NCBI RefSeq assembly: GCF_014805685.1
Contig: NC_060896.1
Span: forward strand, 11,430,889 to 11,494,888
Direction of reading: 5' to 3'
DNA from: Silurus meridionalis
Lineage: Eukaryota > Chordata > Actinopteri > Siluriformes > Siluridae
Length of the DNA: 64,000 bases
This document shows, one piece after another, positions 34,959 to 46,525 of this stretch. The notes under the pieces are model-generated. The model saw nothing but the letters and a program-made list of their open reading frames with translations. It was not told where the DNA came from and made no database searches. The position numbers and the translations under genes are program-made. Each line of letters begins with the position of its first letter. Within the stretch, counting starts at the first letter, position 1.

Positions 34959-37699
34959 AACTCAGAAGGCTCAGAAATGTAAAATATCTATTTGCTAAAT
35001 GGAACAAGGAGATTAAACTTAGTAAAACATGTCTAAAATGCTTAAAAATGTTATTATTGTTGTATGCTTATAATAGTTAATAATAGAAAAAATTTGATTG
35101 TGCACAAGACATTTTCACTTAACATGATGTTATTTACGAATGACGAGACTGATACAAGTTGATAAAAACCTACAGAAACTCACTTACCAGTCATTGGTAA
35201 CATGGAGAGCAGCAAAATGAATCTCAGAATGAACGACTGAACATTTTATTTGGAAACACTGCAACAGAAGACCACATCAGCTTTGACGCCTATCAAACAG
35301 TTAAATATTGGAAAATCTTCGTCTGGCTTTACTTTAATCTTCAGCTGTCCACTTTCGATGACCTTGTGCACACAGTAGCCTCAGATTCCGGTTCTTTTCT
35401 GACAGGCATGGAATCCAGTGTGAAAGGCGAGCGTATATGTGTAATTTTGTTGTCTTTGTACTCATGTGTGGTTTGTATTATTGGTATTTTATGCCACTGT
35501 TACAGTACATTTCATATCCTTTCAAGGCTCAAAAATGTGTTATCCCATCTCATCTTTATCTCACTTTATACTCAGTCACAGAATAAAGCACCACTTTTTC
35601 CCCACACACTTCCAGATGCAGTCGTTTCTCATATTGTGGGACAGCTCAACTCCTGAACAGCTCATTGATTTCCATTGTGACTTGGCAATAAATTATTTTC
35701 ACTGTACTCTAGCAGTCGGAGCAGTGCTGATACAGACCTCAGTCTCTGTCTGTTTTCTTTGGAGACACCCCACCCTCATCCACATCAGCACACAGATCAC
35801 ACCCCTGTCAACAGCAGCGCTGAGCGCGTCTAATCGCACAGGGACCTTAGATCAGCTGTCAGACAGTCACCAGCTTATTACAAGCCATTCATCACCCACA
35901 TCTCTGTTCGAAGCTGTGCCGCTCCTCTGGGAGATGCTTTTCTACAGCCTGCTGTTTACCCATCAATCTGGCCGTGCTTTTCTTTGGCTCTCTTCATCAG
36001 GTCATAGAATGGCATCCATATTACTAAACATTTAGTCCATTCTGAGCTTCTCTTTTATAGAAAGTCTCCAGTCTGAGTGCTTAGTCCTGACAACATGGAA
36101 AATGCAGCCATAAGTAAATTTTTTTTTCTAAAATGGCAAAGCCAAAAACTATTAATGAACATGAGACAGCTTTTAGAATATGAGAGCGCTAATGGCCTCC
36201 AGCTGGGAGCTGTAAAAACCCAGCTCAACAGTGTTCTTACATCGAACAAACATGCTCTCAATAGTCAAAATATTAGGGGATGAACAAGAAGTTGCTTGAA
36301 GGCTGATCTCAGCAGGTGGGTAACACATTTTCAACTAGGTTTTGAATATCAGTAAACATTTGTGACTAGTTAAAAATTCCACAGATAAACATTATAAATT
36401 TTTTGCATACATTAATTCATATTAATGAAGTACATCACACACTATTTAAAATGGAAAACAGTATTTTGGATTTGGGTTCTATAACAAGCATTATTTAAAA
36501 AAGAAGACAGGTACATTATCAAGATTATGTTTCAGTTATTATGTTAGAGATGATAGATCAGCTTTGTTTCAACAACATAAGAAAAGTATTAATTAATTAA
36601 TCATATCTCCACACATTACCGTTATTCTACGGTATATTATGATTGGCTTTGCATAACAGCACCACGCATAACCTGCACTTCAACCTGAAATAAGTGAACA
36701 TGCCATTTTCCTGGTAAAATTGATTAAAATCTCTGTTCTTCATATTAGCTTATATAAATTCAAAGAGAACATTCTGATGCACAATAATTACAAAAAACAC
36801 GTGTAGTTTTACTCTACTGCTGCTGATTATAATCTGTTTGTTCTTACTATGTAAAAAGACGCCTGCTCGGTTTTGAAGTTTATAAAATATATCTTTATAC
36901 AATTATGAAGCAAATAACAACAAAAACAAATTATAAATGTATTAGTAAAGATTATCAAGTGCACACACAGAGGCAGCGCCAATGCTGACGTAGCTGATTA
37001 AAGGGAAATGGGCACAACGATGCATACCCCACCTTAGGATCTCTTCAGCTGATATTGTGTTTTTCTCATGTATTTATGCAGCACTGCTGCCATGGTAACC
37101 CAGAATCGATTGGGCGCTCTTCCACGCACAGCCTTGTCCAGGAGTTATTACACAGTATTGTTTTTTGTTTTTTTTGTGGATTGCTCTGACACCCTTTAAC
37201 ATGAACATTAGCGGTGATTTCCACACATCTTGCCTGCTATATTGACTCCCCCAAGTGTTAGTTTTGTTCTACCTTCGAGTGCATTTCTGCTTCAGTTTTC
37301 CTGTGCTCCTGTGAGGAAGAGAGAAACTACACTAGGTTTCAGATTCTTATCTGGAAAGTACAGGGTGCTTTGACATAGCTATGTCTGTCTTATTCTAGTC
37401 TAGAATTAGTCTATATTTAGTCTTAGTCTAGTCTTAGTCTATATTTACTTTTCATTCACTTTTCAAACACAATACCATGAACAACAGGTATACCAGAAAG
37501 ATGACAATGGTATCTAAAAAGTGTATATAAAAATATTTAATAAATGAACAGAAAGCTTCTAAATATCTGTTCTTTTGAAAAAGACAAATAACTCAAAACT
37601 ATGTTGTGACACCTGTCTGCAGAACATTTAAAAGAGTGTAAAATTTTGTTATTTTTTAAGGATTGTACCATTTAAAAAGCTAATTTTATTCATCTTTCA

Positions 37700-37871
37700 G
37701 CATTTTTTGGCAGACACATTTATCCAGGGGAACAATTATCCTATTTATACAATTGAGTAGTTAGGGACTTACTAAAAGCCACAGCAGCAGGACCATGATG
37801 CTACTGGGATTTGAACTCTTTGATTATCTGATTAGAAGTGCAACATCTTAATCATTGAGCTACCACTTGCC
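37700..37871 (-). mobile_element. tRNA-derived SINE (second family)
   Basis: On the minus strand it opens 'gcaagtggtagctcaatgat' (A box) and continues 'gagttcaaatcccagtagca' (B box). It then has a tRNA-unrelated region ending 'ggataaatgtgtctgccaaa'. The ending 'ctggataa...tgtctgccaaa' is the conserved tail of a common fish SINE. Not a functional tRNA gene. Confidence 0.75.
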
Positions 37872-38910
37872 TTTTTTAACGTGTGAGTGCTGCATTTAGG
37901 AAGTTCCACCAGTTCTGATAAATGGCACGGAATCTGCAGTATTTTGTACAAACTCTGAGGTGTTATTGCAGTTTTGACAATTGTGGTTGTGAACAGACTT
38001 CAAAGGGTGTTAGATACATTATTTCAGGTGTCAACCTGAAGAAACCGCTAAAGGTTTAGGCAGTAGGAGTAGTAGTGGGACAGAAATCGAGATTCTTTTG
38101 CATTAATATCACAAAACCCCTATGGGGTAATTTGTTGTACATGTATGTAGCAGATCATCTCTTTTATGTATCTAATCACATGCATTTATATAAAATATTA
38201 CAATAAAAGTAGCCCATTTTTTGTCACAGAGCGAGAGATGTTAGCTTAGCAAAAGATTTCATAGATTTTCATAGCATTTCTATTTGTGTATCCACTTGGC
38301 TGATTATGGTTTAAGATACAATAAATATTTAAGACGAATTAGCAAAAAGGCAGGTGTTTATTCTTTTTATGTTCAAACAAAAGTGTCTCAAACAACAAGG
38401 CACTAATTAAAAGTGGTGAGGTGAAGCACCACTATGGAAAAAACATGAACTATTTGTAATGTCTTTTTATTAATAACAATAAATATAGAAATACATTTGT
38501 GCCAAAAGTACAGAATGTTTCAAGAAACAAACAATGGTATACAATTAAAATGAAAGAAAACACGCTGGAACTGAAAACAATGAACTCGGGGGCAACAAAT
38601 TAACATGGTTTTAAATAATCAGCATTCTTTGTTAACAGTTTTCTACATTTCCTTTTTGTTAGTCATGGCGTGTGAATGTGTTGTTACCATTATGGTGGCC
38701 ATTTTGACATAAATCTCATTGGCTCGTGATTTTTAAATGGATTCATATTTGGATCACCAACTCCTGAATGTTGAGATTTCACCATTCATAGTGGAAATTA
38801 CTTACTTACTTAGTAAGTATTAGTTCATTATTAATATTTCTGGTTTGGGTAATCAATACAACTCATTACTTAATGAACTGCATAATAAACCACTTCCAGA
38901 ATGCTGTCAG

Positions 38911-38952
<42 letters not shown>
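38911..38952. repeat. (AC)n microsatellite
   Basis: About 21 AC units, with one AA interruption near the right edge. Confidence 0.9.
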
Positions 38953-39443
38953 AAAGGTTTGTGTTAGAATAGTGAACTTAAACTTTAAACAAACAAAAAT
39001 GGAAACTTTAAGTGTAAACAAAACTTGAACCACAATTAACAAAAAGGAAACAGGAAATAGCAAAACTGTTGCTAACATTTATATGAAAATGTTTGAATAT
39101 TGAATACTTTTGGCACAAATGTAATCCTATATGCAAATGAATCAGCTTTGGTTAACTATTCATAGCTAACTGTTGTAACTCTATATTTATGTTAATTACT
39201 TATTGTGACAATTTTAAGCAAGTTTATGTAACTGGACCATTACAGTTTTTATTTTCAAAATGTGATTATACAGGTGCATCTTAATGAGTAATTTTTTCAG
39301 ATAAAAGAAAATGTTGCATTTTATTTAGAAATCAAGGTCCCAGATTCTGGAGAAAGAGAGTCACAGAATCCCAGTTGCTTAAGGTCCAGTGTGAAGTTTG
39401 CACATTCAGTGGTGTTTGGGGAGTCATGTCATCTGCTGTTTAA

Positions 39444-39622
39444 CATTTGGGAACTGGAGCTACATCGCAGCGCTTTGGGAACGCCTCACGTTGTCCACGC
39501 TCTGAACCACGTGTGAAATCTGGCCAATAGGCAAGTCGTAGCGTCATTGATGGGCGACATCACGACAACCAGTAGCTACAAAATGGCTGCACGGTGGTAG
39601 CGACATTAGCTTCTGCTTTTTT
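39444..39622. repeat. DIRS copy B left inverted terminal repeat
   Basis: About 180 bases, including 'ctctgaaccacgtgtgaaat' and 'gctacaaaatggctgc', whose reverse complement appears at 43,375-43,560 with roughly 85-90% identity by eye. The left outer end is shorter than the right one. Confidence 0.85.
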
Positions 39623-39862
39623 AGGTAAGCGTCCTGTACGAGGAGTTCCTTGAGGTCGTGACGCGGGCCGTATCCAAGTTCGAACTAGCTTGGCCGGTCG
39701 AAAAGCGGAAGCAGCACGCAACAGTAAGCTGGATGAGAGCTTCCTGCGCCCCGCACACCTGCCGCGTGTGGAAGAGACGCTAGCTATCTCTCCCCTAGCG
39801 TAGCATCGTTGCTCAAGGCCCCGGTGTTCCCTACTAAGTCATTGCAGGCTACGTCGGCCTAA

Positions 39863-40312
39863 TTGGGAAAGGCTTATGTGGCAGCGGGTCAGGCTGCGGG
39901 TTGCCTCCACACTATGAGTGTGTTGCAGGCATACCGGGCTGACTTTCTGCAGGAGGTGGATGAGGGACTTAGCTCTGGGGCTGAGGTTGTTAAGAAGTTG
40001 CGTCGCGATGCCGACCTAACCCTTAGAGACACCAAGCACACGGCGCGGGCCACTGGTTGATCCATGGCAGCCCTGGTAGCCACAGAAAGGCATCTGTGGC
40101 CCACCCTGTCAGATCTCCCTGACATGGATCGATCTGTGCTGCTGAATGCTCCAATGGCTCCCTCTGGCTTGTTTGGCAACGCTGTAATGGCAGTCGTAGA
40201 CAAGTTTCAGGAGTCTAAAAAGCAGTCGGCAGCGTTCCAGCGGTACCTCCCTCGCCGCTCCCATGGGGCTGCTCGGCGCCTGTTCCGTCCAGGCTTTGCG
40301 AAGCCCAAATAG
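39863..40312 (+). pseudogene. DIRS copy B gag-like ORF with one in-frame stop
   Basis: A single frame of about 150 codons interrupted only by a TGA at 40,058-40,060. It includes VLQAYRADFLQEVDEG, DTKHTARATG, then after the stop LVATERHLWPTLSDLPDMDR and FQRYLPRR. This is the DIRS gag-like protein of unknown detailed structure, rich in basic residues at the C terminus (RRLFRPGFAKPK), as expected for nucleic-acid binding. The upstream part from about 39,740 (related to copy A at 27,540) is in other frames. Confidence 0.7.
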
Positions 40313-40467
40313 AGAGCGTTGCCACCTTGTCCCTGGTGATGCTCTAGGTTCAAGAAGAAGCCAGCCAAATAAACGGGCCGTGGTGCGTAAGTCCTGATGG
40401 CTTGCATCTTGGAGGGCGGTGTACACCTCATGCTACAGTGCCTGTCCCTCCCCAGCATCACTGGGAG

Positions 40468-40795
40468 GCCAGGCCACTAGCTCTGCCACAAGATGTGCTT
40501 CAGATCACGGCCCCCCTCCAGCAGGTGTCTCCCTCCACCTCCGCCCGAAAGATTGCTGCAGATGGAGGAGGTTCGGCGCCTCTCAGGAGGCACTGACGGC
40601 TGCAGGGCGCTGCTCCAGCCGTTTGGGTACAGGAGGCTGGTCTGTTAGCCCTGCCACAAGATGTGCTTCAGGGCCCAGCCTCCCTCCAGTGGATTACTTC
40701 CTCTATTTCCACCATGAAGTTTGCTGCAGTTAGGGGGGAGACCTGCCGCCTCTCAGGAGGCTTCAACGGCTGCAGGGCAATGCTCCAGCCACTCT
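40468..40795 (+). repeat. Tandem duplication of about 167 bases in DIRS copy B
   Basis: Two neighbouring units share 'ctgccacaagatgtgcttca' (40,483 and 40,652), 'cgcctctcaggaggc' and 'cggctgcagggc'. Copy A has only one version ('cctgccacaaaatgtgcttc' at about 27,844). The duplication lies between gag and RT. Confidence 0.75.
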
Positions 40796-40869
40796 GAGAG
40801 GGTTGTAGGACAGCCTCTAGAGGCTGGTTCCCTTTAGGGACTTTCAGATGGCCTAGGGATAACTGCTAC

Positions 40870-41600
40870 AGGTGTACTTCATTGTTCTGAAGAAGGATAG
40901 AGGTTCACTCATGAGGCTTAGGTTCAGGATGCTCACTCTCAAAGAGGTCGTGTCTCAGATCAAGTCCGAGGACTGGTTTGTCACGATAGATCTGAAGGAC
41001 GCATACTTCCACATAGCCATCCTTCCCGCACAAAGGAGGTTCCTGAGGTTTCCCTTGGGGGGCAAAGCTTACCAATACCGGGTCCTCCCATTTGGCCTGA
41101 CACTCTCACCCTGCACCTTCACAAAGTGCATGAATGCAACGCTAACCCCGCTGTGGTTTCGGGGCATCCGCATTCTGAATTATATCGACGACTGGTTTAT
41201 ATTGGTTCGATCTGAGCTTTAGGCGATCCGGCATCGAGTTGTCATTCTCGACTGGATGAGAGAGCTGGGGTTAAGACTGAATGCCAGGAAGAGTGTGCGT
41301 TATCCACGGCAGAGAACCACCTTTCTGGGCATGGTGTGGGGCTCGACCAGGTTGCTGGCATGGTTGTCTCCTGCCAGGATCAATGCTATTCTCACTGCAG
41401 TCAGTAGAGTAAAAGAAGGCCAGTCAATCACTGTGAAGCAGTTCCAGAGGCTGCTGGGTCTCATGGCAGCAGCATCCAATGTGATTCCACTTGGCCTACT
41501 CCATATGAGACCCCTCCAGTGGTGGCTCCAGGACAAAGGGTTCTCCCGGAAGGGCAATCCACACCATACCATTAAGGTCTCGCGGAGAACCCTTTGAGCC
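40870..41600 (+). pseudogene. DIRS copy B reverse transcriptase
   Basis: Begins VYFIVLKKDRGSLMRLRFRM, missing the LRPILDLRQLN block still present in copy A. It then reads WFVTIDLKDAYFHIAILPAQ (motif A, Asp present), YQYRVLPFGLTLSPCTFTKC (motif B) and ILNYIDDWFILV (YIDD motif C). After one stop (TAG near 41,220) it continues with FLGMVWGSTRLLAWLSPARI and VKQFQRLLGLMAAAS. The core is well preserved but the N-terminal block is deleted and the frame is interrupted, so it is inactive. Confidence 0.87.
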
Positions 41601-42028
41601 TTGGATGTGTGGAGAGAACCAATGTTCCTGTCCCAGGGCCCCATCTTGGAAACTCGTTGTCGTTGCGTAATGCTAACGACGGACGCATCCCTCACGGGGT
41701 GGGGAGCGGTCATAAGTGGCTGCTCCGCCCAGAGTCTGTGGAGCGGACCGCACCTCTCATGGCACATAAACTGCCTGGAGATATTGGCTGTGTGTCTGGG
41801 CTGAAACACTTTCTCCTAGACCTGAGGGCCCGCCATGTATTGGTCCACATGGACAATACAGTGCTGGTCTCATATAGCAACCACCAGGGGGGATCTCCGG
41901 TCTCTAAAAGCTGTTTATATCCTGGGACGGTTGAATTTGAGAGCAGACGCCCTTTCAAGGCAAGGGCAGAGGCCTGGGGAATGGAGACTCCACCCCGTGG
42001 TGGTGGAGCAGATATAGCAGAGGTTTAA
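41601..42028 (+). pseudogene. DIRS copy B RNase H domain, frame-broken
   Basis: Three catalytic-acid blocks of RNase H appear in successive frames: LTTDASLTGWGAVISG followed by CLEILAVCLG, then RHVLVHMDNTVLVSYSNHQG, then LNLRADALSRQG. Order and spacing match the RNase H that follows the RT in DIRS and Gypsy-like elements. At least two frameshifts separate them. Confidence 0.8.
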
Positions 42029-42329
42029 CAGAGCCCAGCTGGATGTGTTTGCCTGTTAGGGCTGGATGCCATGGTGTAAACATTGGCTGAGGCTGCGTCT
42101 GTACGCCTTCCCCCGATCGCGCTGCTCTCAGAAGTTCTAGAGAGTTCGCTGGGAAGGAGCCTGTCTCCTCCTGGTAGCACCTCATTGGCCAGGCAGACCA
42201 TGGTTCGCAGACCTGTTGTCCCTCCCAGGAGGGATCTCCTCTCACAGCAGGGGGGAGCCCTGGTTCACCCAGCCCAGAGTTGTGGAGGCTATGGCTGTGG
42301 CCCCTGAGGGGGCACAGTTTGTAGCAGCT

Positions 42330-43190
42330 GGTCCCTCTGCTGTGGTAGTAGAGACCATCCTCGATTCCAGAGCTCCCTCCTCAAGAAGGTCGTATGCCGC
42401 GAGGTGGCATCTGTTCACTACATGGTGTGAGCACCACCAGTTAGACCCAATTAACAGCCCGGTTGGTTTAGTTCTGGAGTTCTTGCAGAAACATTTTGCC
42501 ATGGGGTTGACTCCTTCAACCTTAAAGGTTTACGTGCCTGCTATCACGGATTATATTATTGCGCTTGCTGGGCAGTCGCTGGGTAGGCACTCTCTGGTGA
42601 CACGCTTCCTCTGCGGCACCCGGAGGCTGAGGCCTGGAACACAACCCAGAGTGCCTGTCTGGGACTTGGCCATTGTGTTGGCAGCTCTATCTGAGCCCCC
42701 CTTCGAGCCCCTGGCTGAAGTGGTCCTTAGGTACCTGTCTGTGAAGACCACTTTCCTCATGGTGATTTCCTCCCTGAAGAGTCAGGGACCTGCAGGCTCT
42801 GTCCGTAGCCCCTTATCGCCTGGAGTTTGCCCCTGGCATGGCCAGTGCGCTTCTCTACCCAAAACCTGGGTACATACCTAAGGTGCCTATGGCTCCCTCA
42901 CGACCTGTCGTGCTGCAGGCATTCTGCCCTCCTTCGTTCCTTGCCCCTGACCGGGAGAAGCAGAACCAGCTGTGTCCAGTGCAAGCTCCCCACTCCGCTC
43001 GGGGTCAAGGCTTATTCCACTTGGAGTGTGGCTGCCTCTACGGCCTGGTCCGCTGGAGTCTCACTCCAGGACATCTGCGATGCTGTGGGCTGGTCCACCC
43101 CGCTGATCTTCGTCAGGTTTAATGACCTCGACCTCAGAGCCACTCTGGGCTCCTCTGTCCTACATACTGGTTGTGAGGCTCACACACACT
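42330..43190 (+). pseudogene. DIRS copy B tyrosine recombinase, catalytic residues lost
   Basis: The core-binding domain is clear: DSRAPSSRRSYAARWHLFTT, then GLVLEFLQKHFAMGLTPSTL. It is followed by SLGRHSLVTRFLCGTRRLRP and VWDLAIVLAALSEPPFEPL. After frameshifts at about 42,780 and 43,000 the catalytic part reads AYSTWSVAAS where copy A has AHSTRSVAAS, and FVRFNDLDL where copy A has FARFYNPDL. The His, second Arg and Tyr of the usual tetrad are therefore all replaced, and the first Arg block is garbled (SLKSQGPAG against LRKVGDMQ). Confidence 0.85.
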
Positions 43191-43261
43191 AAGCAGGGTC
43201 TGGTCAGTGTGGCGTGATTGGACACTTGTTTCCAAAGTGTTGCGACGCTGCTCGAGTTCTT

Positions 43262-43315
43262 GAATGGGGAACGTCTCTATTTTACGAATGTAACCCTAGT
43301 TACCTGAGGTAACGA
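43262..43315. repeat. DIRS copy B internal complementary region
   Basis: The segment 'gaacgtctctattttacgaa' then 'tgtaaccctagttacc' is complementary to the right outer terminus (43,545-43,580). DIRS elements carry such an internal region overlapping the end of the recombinase part, thought to restore the termini during circular replication. Copy A has the equivalent at 29,628-29,661. Confidence 0.75.
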
Positions 43316-43374
43316 GACGCTGCACCCCCTGGGCCACACTCCCTGCATCCCTGGGGCACTTACCTTCTCTCTTT

Positions 43375-43580
43375 TGCAGAAGCTGATGTCGCTACCACCG
43401 CGCAGCCATTTTGTAGCTCCTAGTTGTCATGACGTCGCCCGCCGATGACGTCACGACTTGCCTATTGGCCAGATTTCACACGTGGTTCAGAGCGTGGACA
43501 CCGCGAGGTGTTCCCAAAGCATTGCAATGCAGCGTCTCTTTCCCTTGGGGAACTAGGGTTACATACGTAACCTAGAGACG
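43375..43580. repeat. DIRS copy B right inverted terminal repeat
   Basis: Reverse complement of the left terminal repeat, sharing for example 'gatttcacacgtggttcaga' and 'gcagccattttgtagct'. It extends about 25 bases further outwards (gtaacctagagac) than the left copy. Confidence 0.85.
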
Positions 43581-44260
43581 GTGTTCGTCCACTGTGTTTT
43601 ATCAGGTCCAAGGTCAGCACAACCATCTACCAGGAAGTTTTAGAGCACTTCATGCTTCCCTCTGCTGACCAGCTTTATGGAGATACTGATTTCAATTTCC
43701 AACAGGATTTGTTACATGCCCACACTGCTAAAAGTACTAATACCTGGTTTAAGGATCATGGTATCCCATGAGCTTGACTGGCCAGCAAACTCGCCTGACC
43801 TAAACCCAATGAAGAATCTATAGGGTATTGTATTGTAGAAGAGCCGAAGGCTGCTATCAGAGCAACCTGGGCTTCCATAACACATCAGCAGCGTCACAGA
43901 CCGGTCGCCTCCATGCCACGCCGCATTGCTGCAGTAATTCACGCAAAGGGAGCCCTGATCGAGTATTGAGTTCTGTACCTGTTTATACTTTTCAGGAGTC
44001 CAACATTTTCTGTGTTAAAATTTTTTATTTATTTATTATTTTTTTTATTGGTCTTAAGTAATATTCGCATTTTTTGAGATACTGAATTTGGGGTTTTCAT
44101 TAGCTGTAAGCCGTAATCATAAAAATTAAAAGAAATGTATATGAAATATATCAGTCTGTGTGTGATGAATCTACATAATATGCAAGTTTCACTTTTTGTA
44201 TTGAATTGAATTACTAAAATAAAAAATTTTTTATTGATATTCTAACTTATTGAGATGCAC

Positions 44261-44294
44261 TGTGTGTGTGTGTGTGTGTGTGTGTTTGTGAGAA

Positions 44295-44349
<55 letters not shown>
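44261..44349. repeat. (TG)n then (AG)n compound microsatellite
   Basis: About 12 TG units from the right end of the Tc1 remnant, a short break, then about 24 AG units. Confidence 0.9.
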
Positions 44350-44352
<3 letters not shown>

Positions 44353-46318
44353 CAGAAAAGGGATGCTCTAAGGGAAAGTGAATGTGCAGTAAAAATGCAT
44401 CATTTTGCTAATAATTTGAACATATAGGTTTCCACCTTGTTGTGATATTGTTATTGTTGTATTGTTCATGAGTGGATTTTTTTTGTATAAACACATTTTA
44501 AATGTTTTACTAGATAATGTTAAATTAACAGTAAAGTGGTGATAGTAAATTATAGATAGAGTGGAATGTTTGGAGTGAATTACACTGGAAAAAAATAAAG
44601 CTAGTATGTCTAATGAATGATTAAATTAATTATAATGTATTGTGGGCCACAATATATATGTATGTTATCTTACACACTAGCGAACAATTTAGAGTAAAAT
44701 AAGTTTACTTGAGTTTTTAGGACATGTTTGTTGTTCAGCCTATCTGAAGACCGGATGTGTGCATCTCTGTAAACAGTGCGAAAAGACACATAAATAATTT
44801 ACATTTTTTTCCCAGATCAAATGGCATTCATTTTTGTTTCAACACTTCAGATACAATATACAAGGCAAACAAATTCTAATGATACATGTAAAAAAATATA
44901 CATCATTTTACAATATACATACAGTACCATATGACAAATGATGCAGTGATGAAATACAACATAAATATACATCATCGAGCATTCTCTTCACTTAAAGACC
45001 TATGCAGTACACTGAGAGATGTACACTGCGGTAGTAATTGGACCAATTATACCAGACCAAGTACAATACGTTGCTGGTCGAAAAATTCAAAGCAGACATT
45101 TTGGAGACAAGTAATAAAACCTTAAAACAAATAACAGGATTACTCACAATGCAATATTCTTCTCTGGCTCATGCACTGTTGAGTGATGTGTTTTCATGTG
45201 TTTCATTATTGAGTCAACAAACACCTTCCAGTAATGGTATAATTCAATTGGAAACCCAAACCCACCAGTTCCTCAGGTGGCTCTCTGAAAGAGGACCTGT
45301 GCTTTTCTTTAAAAAAAAGGGATTGAGAAAAAGATTGTTTTGCAGTTATACTTGCCTTGTTGCTAGGATAAAAAATAATTTATCCATAAAGGTTAAGAAA
45401 AATCACGATTGAAAAAGAAGGAACCTGATATTCACAATGGTAAGTTGAAGAGAATGAAGATTGGTACTTGATGAGATTTTCCCCTACTACTACACCATTA
45501 TACTCATATTTTTTTAGCATAACATTTATACTGTTTAGACAATCATGCTGTTTTTGTATTGCTGCTTGGTCATTTTCCATTTATATGAGAATAGAGGACC
45601 CATCTGTTGATGGTACAGCTTTGGATACAGCAAGAAACCCAAAGAAAATCCAATTTACTTGGGCAAAATTGTGCTGAGGCAAAAGAGGGGGCAAAAAGAA
45701 TGAGTGGATGGTAAAACAGGTCCGCCTCATTTGTCACTGTACTGTTCAATCACAAGCTTTCAAAGACGGGAGAATAGAAACACTGTGTTGTAGCCCATGC
45801 TTCTGAAGGAACACACCAAATTACACACTGCAATTTCAAAACACTAGACTAAAGGTGACCCTTCAGGCCTGAGGTCGATTGGACAAATGACATTCCTTTT
45901 ACCATTTAGTGGGGAGACGACGTGAAGTGCAGTCGACTAAATTCATGCCACAATACATTGTATATTCAATGCCACATTGACCATATGCTTGCTGATTGAA
46001 TGAGATAATGAAAGTAAATGGTTAAAAAAAATGGAACAAACAAAAATATCAAACAACAAATCTTTGTATTTATCAAGCAGCTTTATCATATGAGAATGTA
46101 AGTGGACGTCCCAAGGCTGATTGATAATGCCTCTGCAAAATGACGACACCAGCAGTCAGACTTCTGAAGAGATTATGGTATAAAAAACAAACAAACAAAA
46201 AAAACAGCATAAGCCTACAGTGTTCTTACTTGTTAATGTAAAGTCGGGAAAATATCATTTTATCAATTCATTACATACTGTTTTTTTTAATACATACATA
46301 ATGTATGAAACAAAATGA

Positions 46319-46320
<2 letters not shown>
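44350..46320. other. 3' flank of MGAT4C, no gene recognised
   Basis: AT-rich, no domain-bearing frame. Part of it, perhaps to about 45 kb, may be 3' UTR of MGAT4C (minus strand), whose stop lies at 46,526; I cannot place the poly(A) site. Confidence 0.45.

Positions 46321-46323
<3 letters not shown>

Positions 46324-46384
<61 letters not shown>
46324..46384. repeat. (TA)n microsatellite
   Basis: About 30 TA units, 140 bases downstream of the MGAT4C stop codon on the minus strand, probably in its 3' UTR. Confidence 0.92.
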
Positions 46385-46388
<4 letters not shown>

Positions 46389-46525
46389 TAAATAACCAAA
46401 TAAATAGTAAACCTAATAAATAAATAATCAACCAAAAATTAAATAAATAAATAAATATACCCAGCAAACTAAATGACTGATTGTTGTGCATTTTGTGTGA
46501 TAGTAGTGATGATCCAGAGCAGTTC

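Larger units (their letters stand above)
34090..39268. other. Intergenic region with no gene recognised
   Basis: AT-rich spacer with an AAT-repeat at 34,925, a SINE at 37,700 and an AC microsatellite at 38,911. The segment 35,700-36,030 is distinctly richer in G+C with mixed, repeat-free sequence, and could be an ancient conserved non-coding element. Open frames here have no recognisable domain. Confidence 0.5.
39439..43580 (+). mobile_element. DIRS-like retrotransposon copy B with inverted terminal repeats
   Basis: A 4.1 kb element with, in order, a left inverted repeat, gag-like ORF, reverse transcriptase, RNase H, tyrosine recombinase, internal complementary region and right inverted repeat. 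This is DIRS-type architecture: no LTRs, integrase or protease. The boundaries are set by the interrupted Tc1 host: 'catctgctg' stops at 39,438 and the host resumes with 'gtgttcgtcc' at 43,581, with no evident target duplication, as expected for recombinase-mediated insertion. All reading frames are broken. Confidence 0.87.
39271..44262 (+). mobile_element. Tc1-like DNA transposon remnant, split by a DIRS insertion
   Basis: The left end 'caggtgcatcttaatgagta' after a TA and the right end '...cttattgagatgcac' at 44,260 form the terminal inverted repeats of a widespread fish Tc1-like element. The left arm jumps at about 39,300 to the middle of the transposase gene (internal deletion). Transposase sequence resumes to the right of the DIRS element at 43,581. 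The right part encodes DWPANSPDLNPMKNL, in which the usual Glu of PDLNPIE is changed to Lys, and then a stop. The right terminal TA is lost into a TG microsatellite. Confidence 0.8.

Noticed and set aside
34604..35080. 158-codon open frame
   Set aside because: Its end is coded by an AAT microsatellite (poly-Ile) and nothing else resembles a protein family.
35466..36035. 189-codon open frame as a possible gene
   Set aside because: No domain, signal peptide or splice context. The island it crosses looks non-coding, and I keep it only as a conserved-element candidate.
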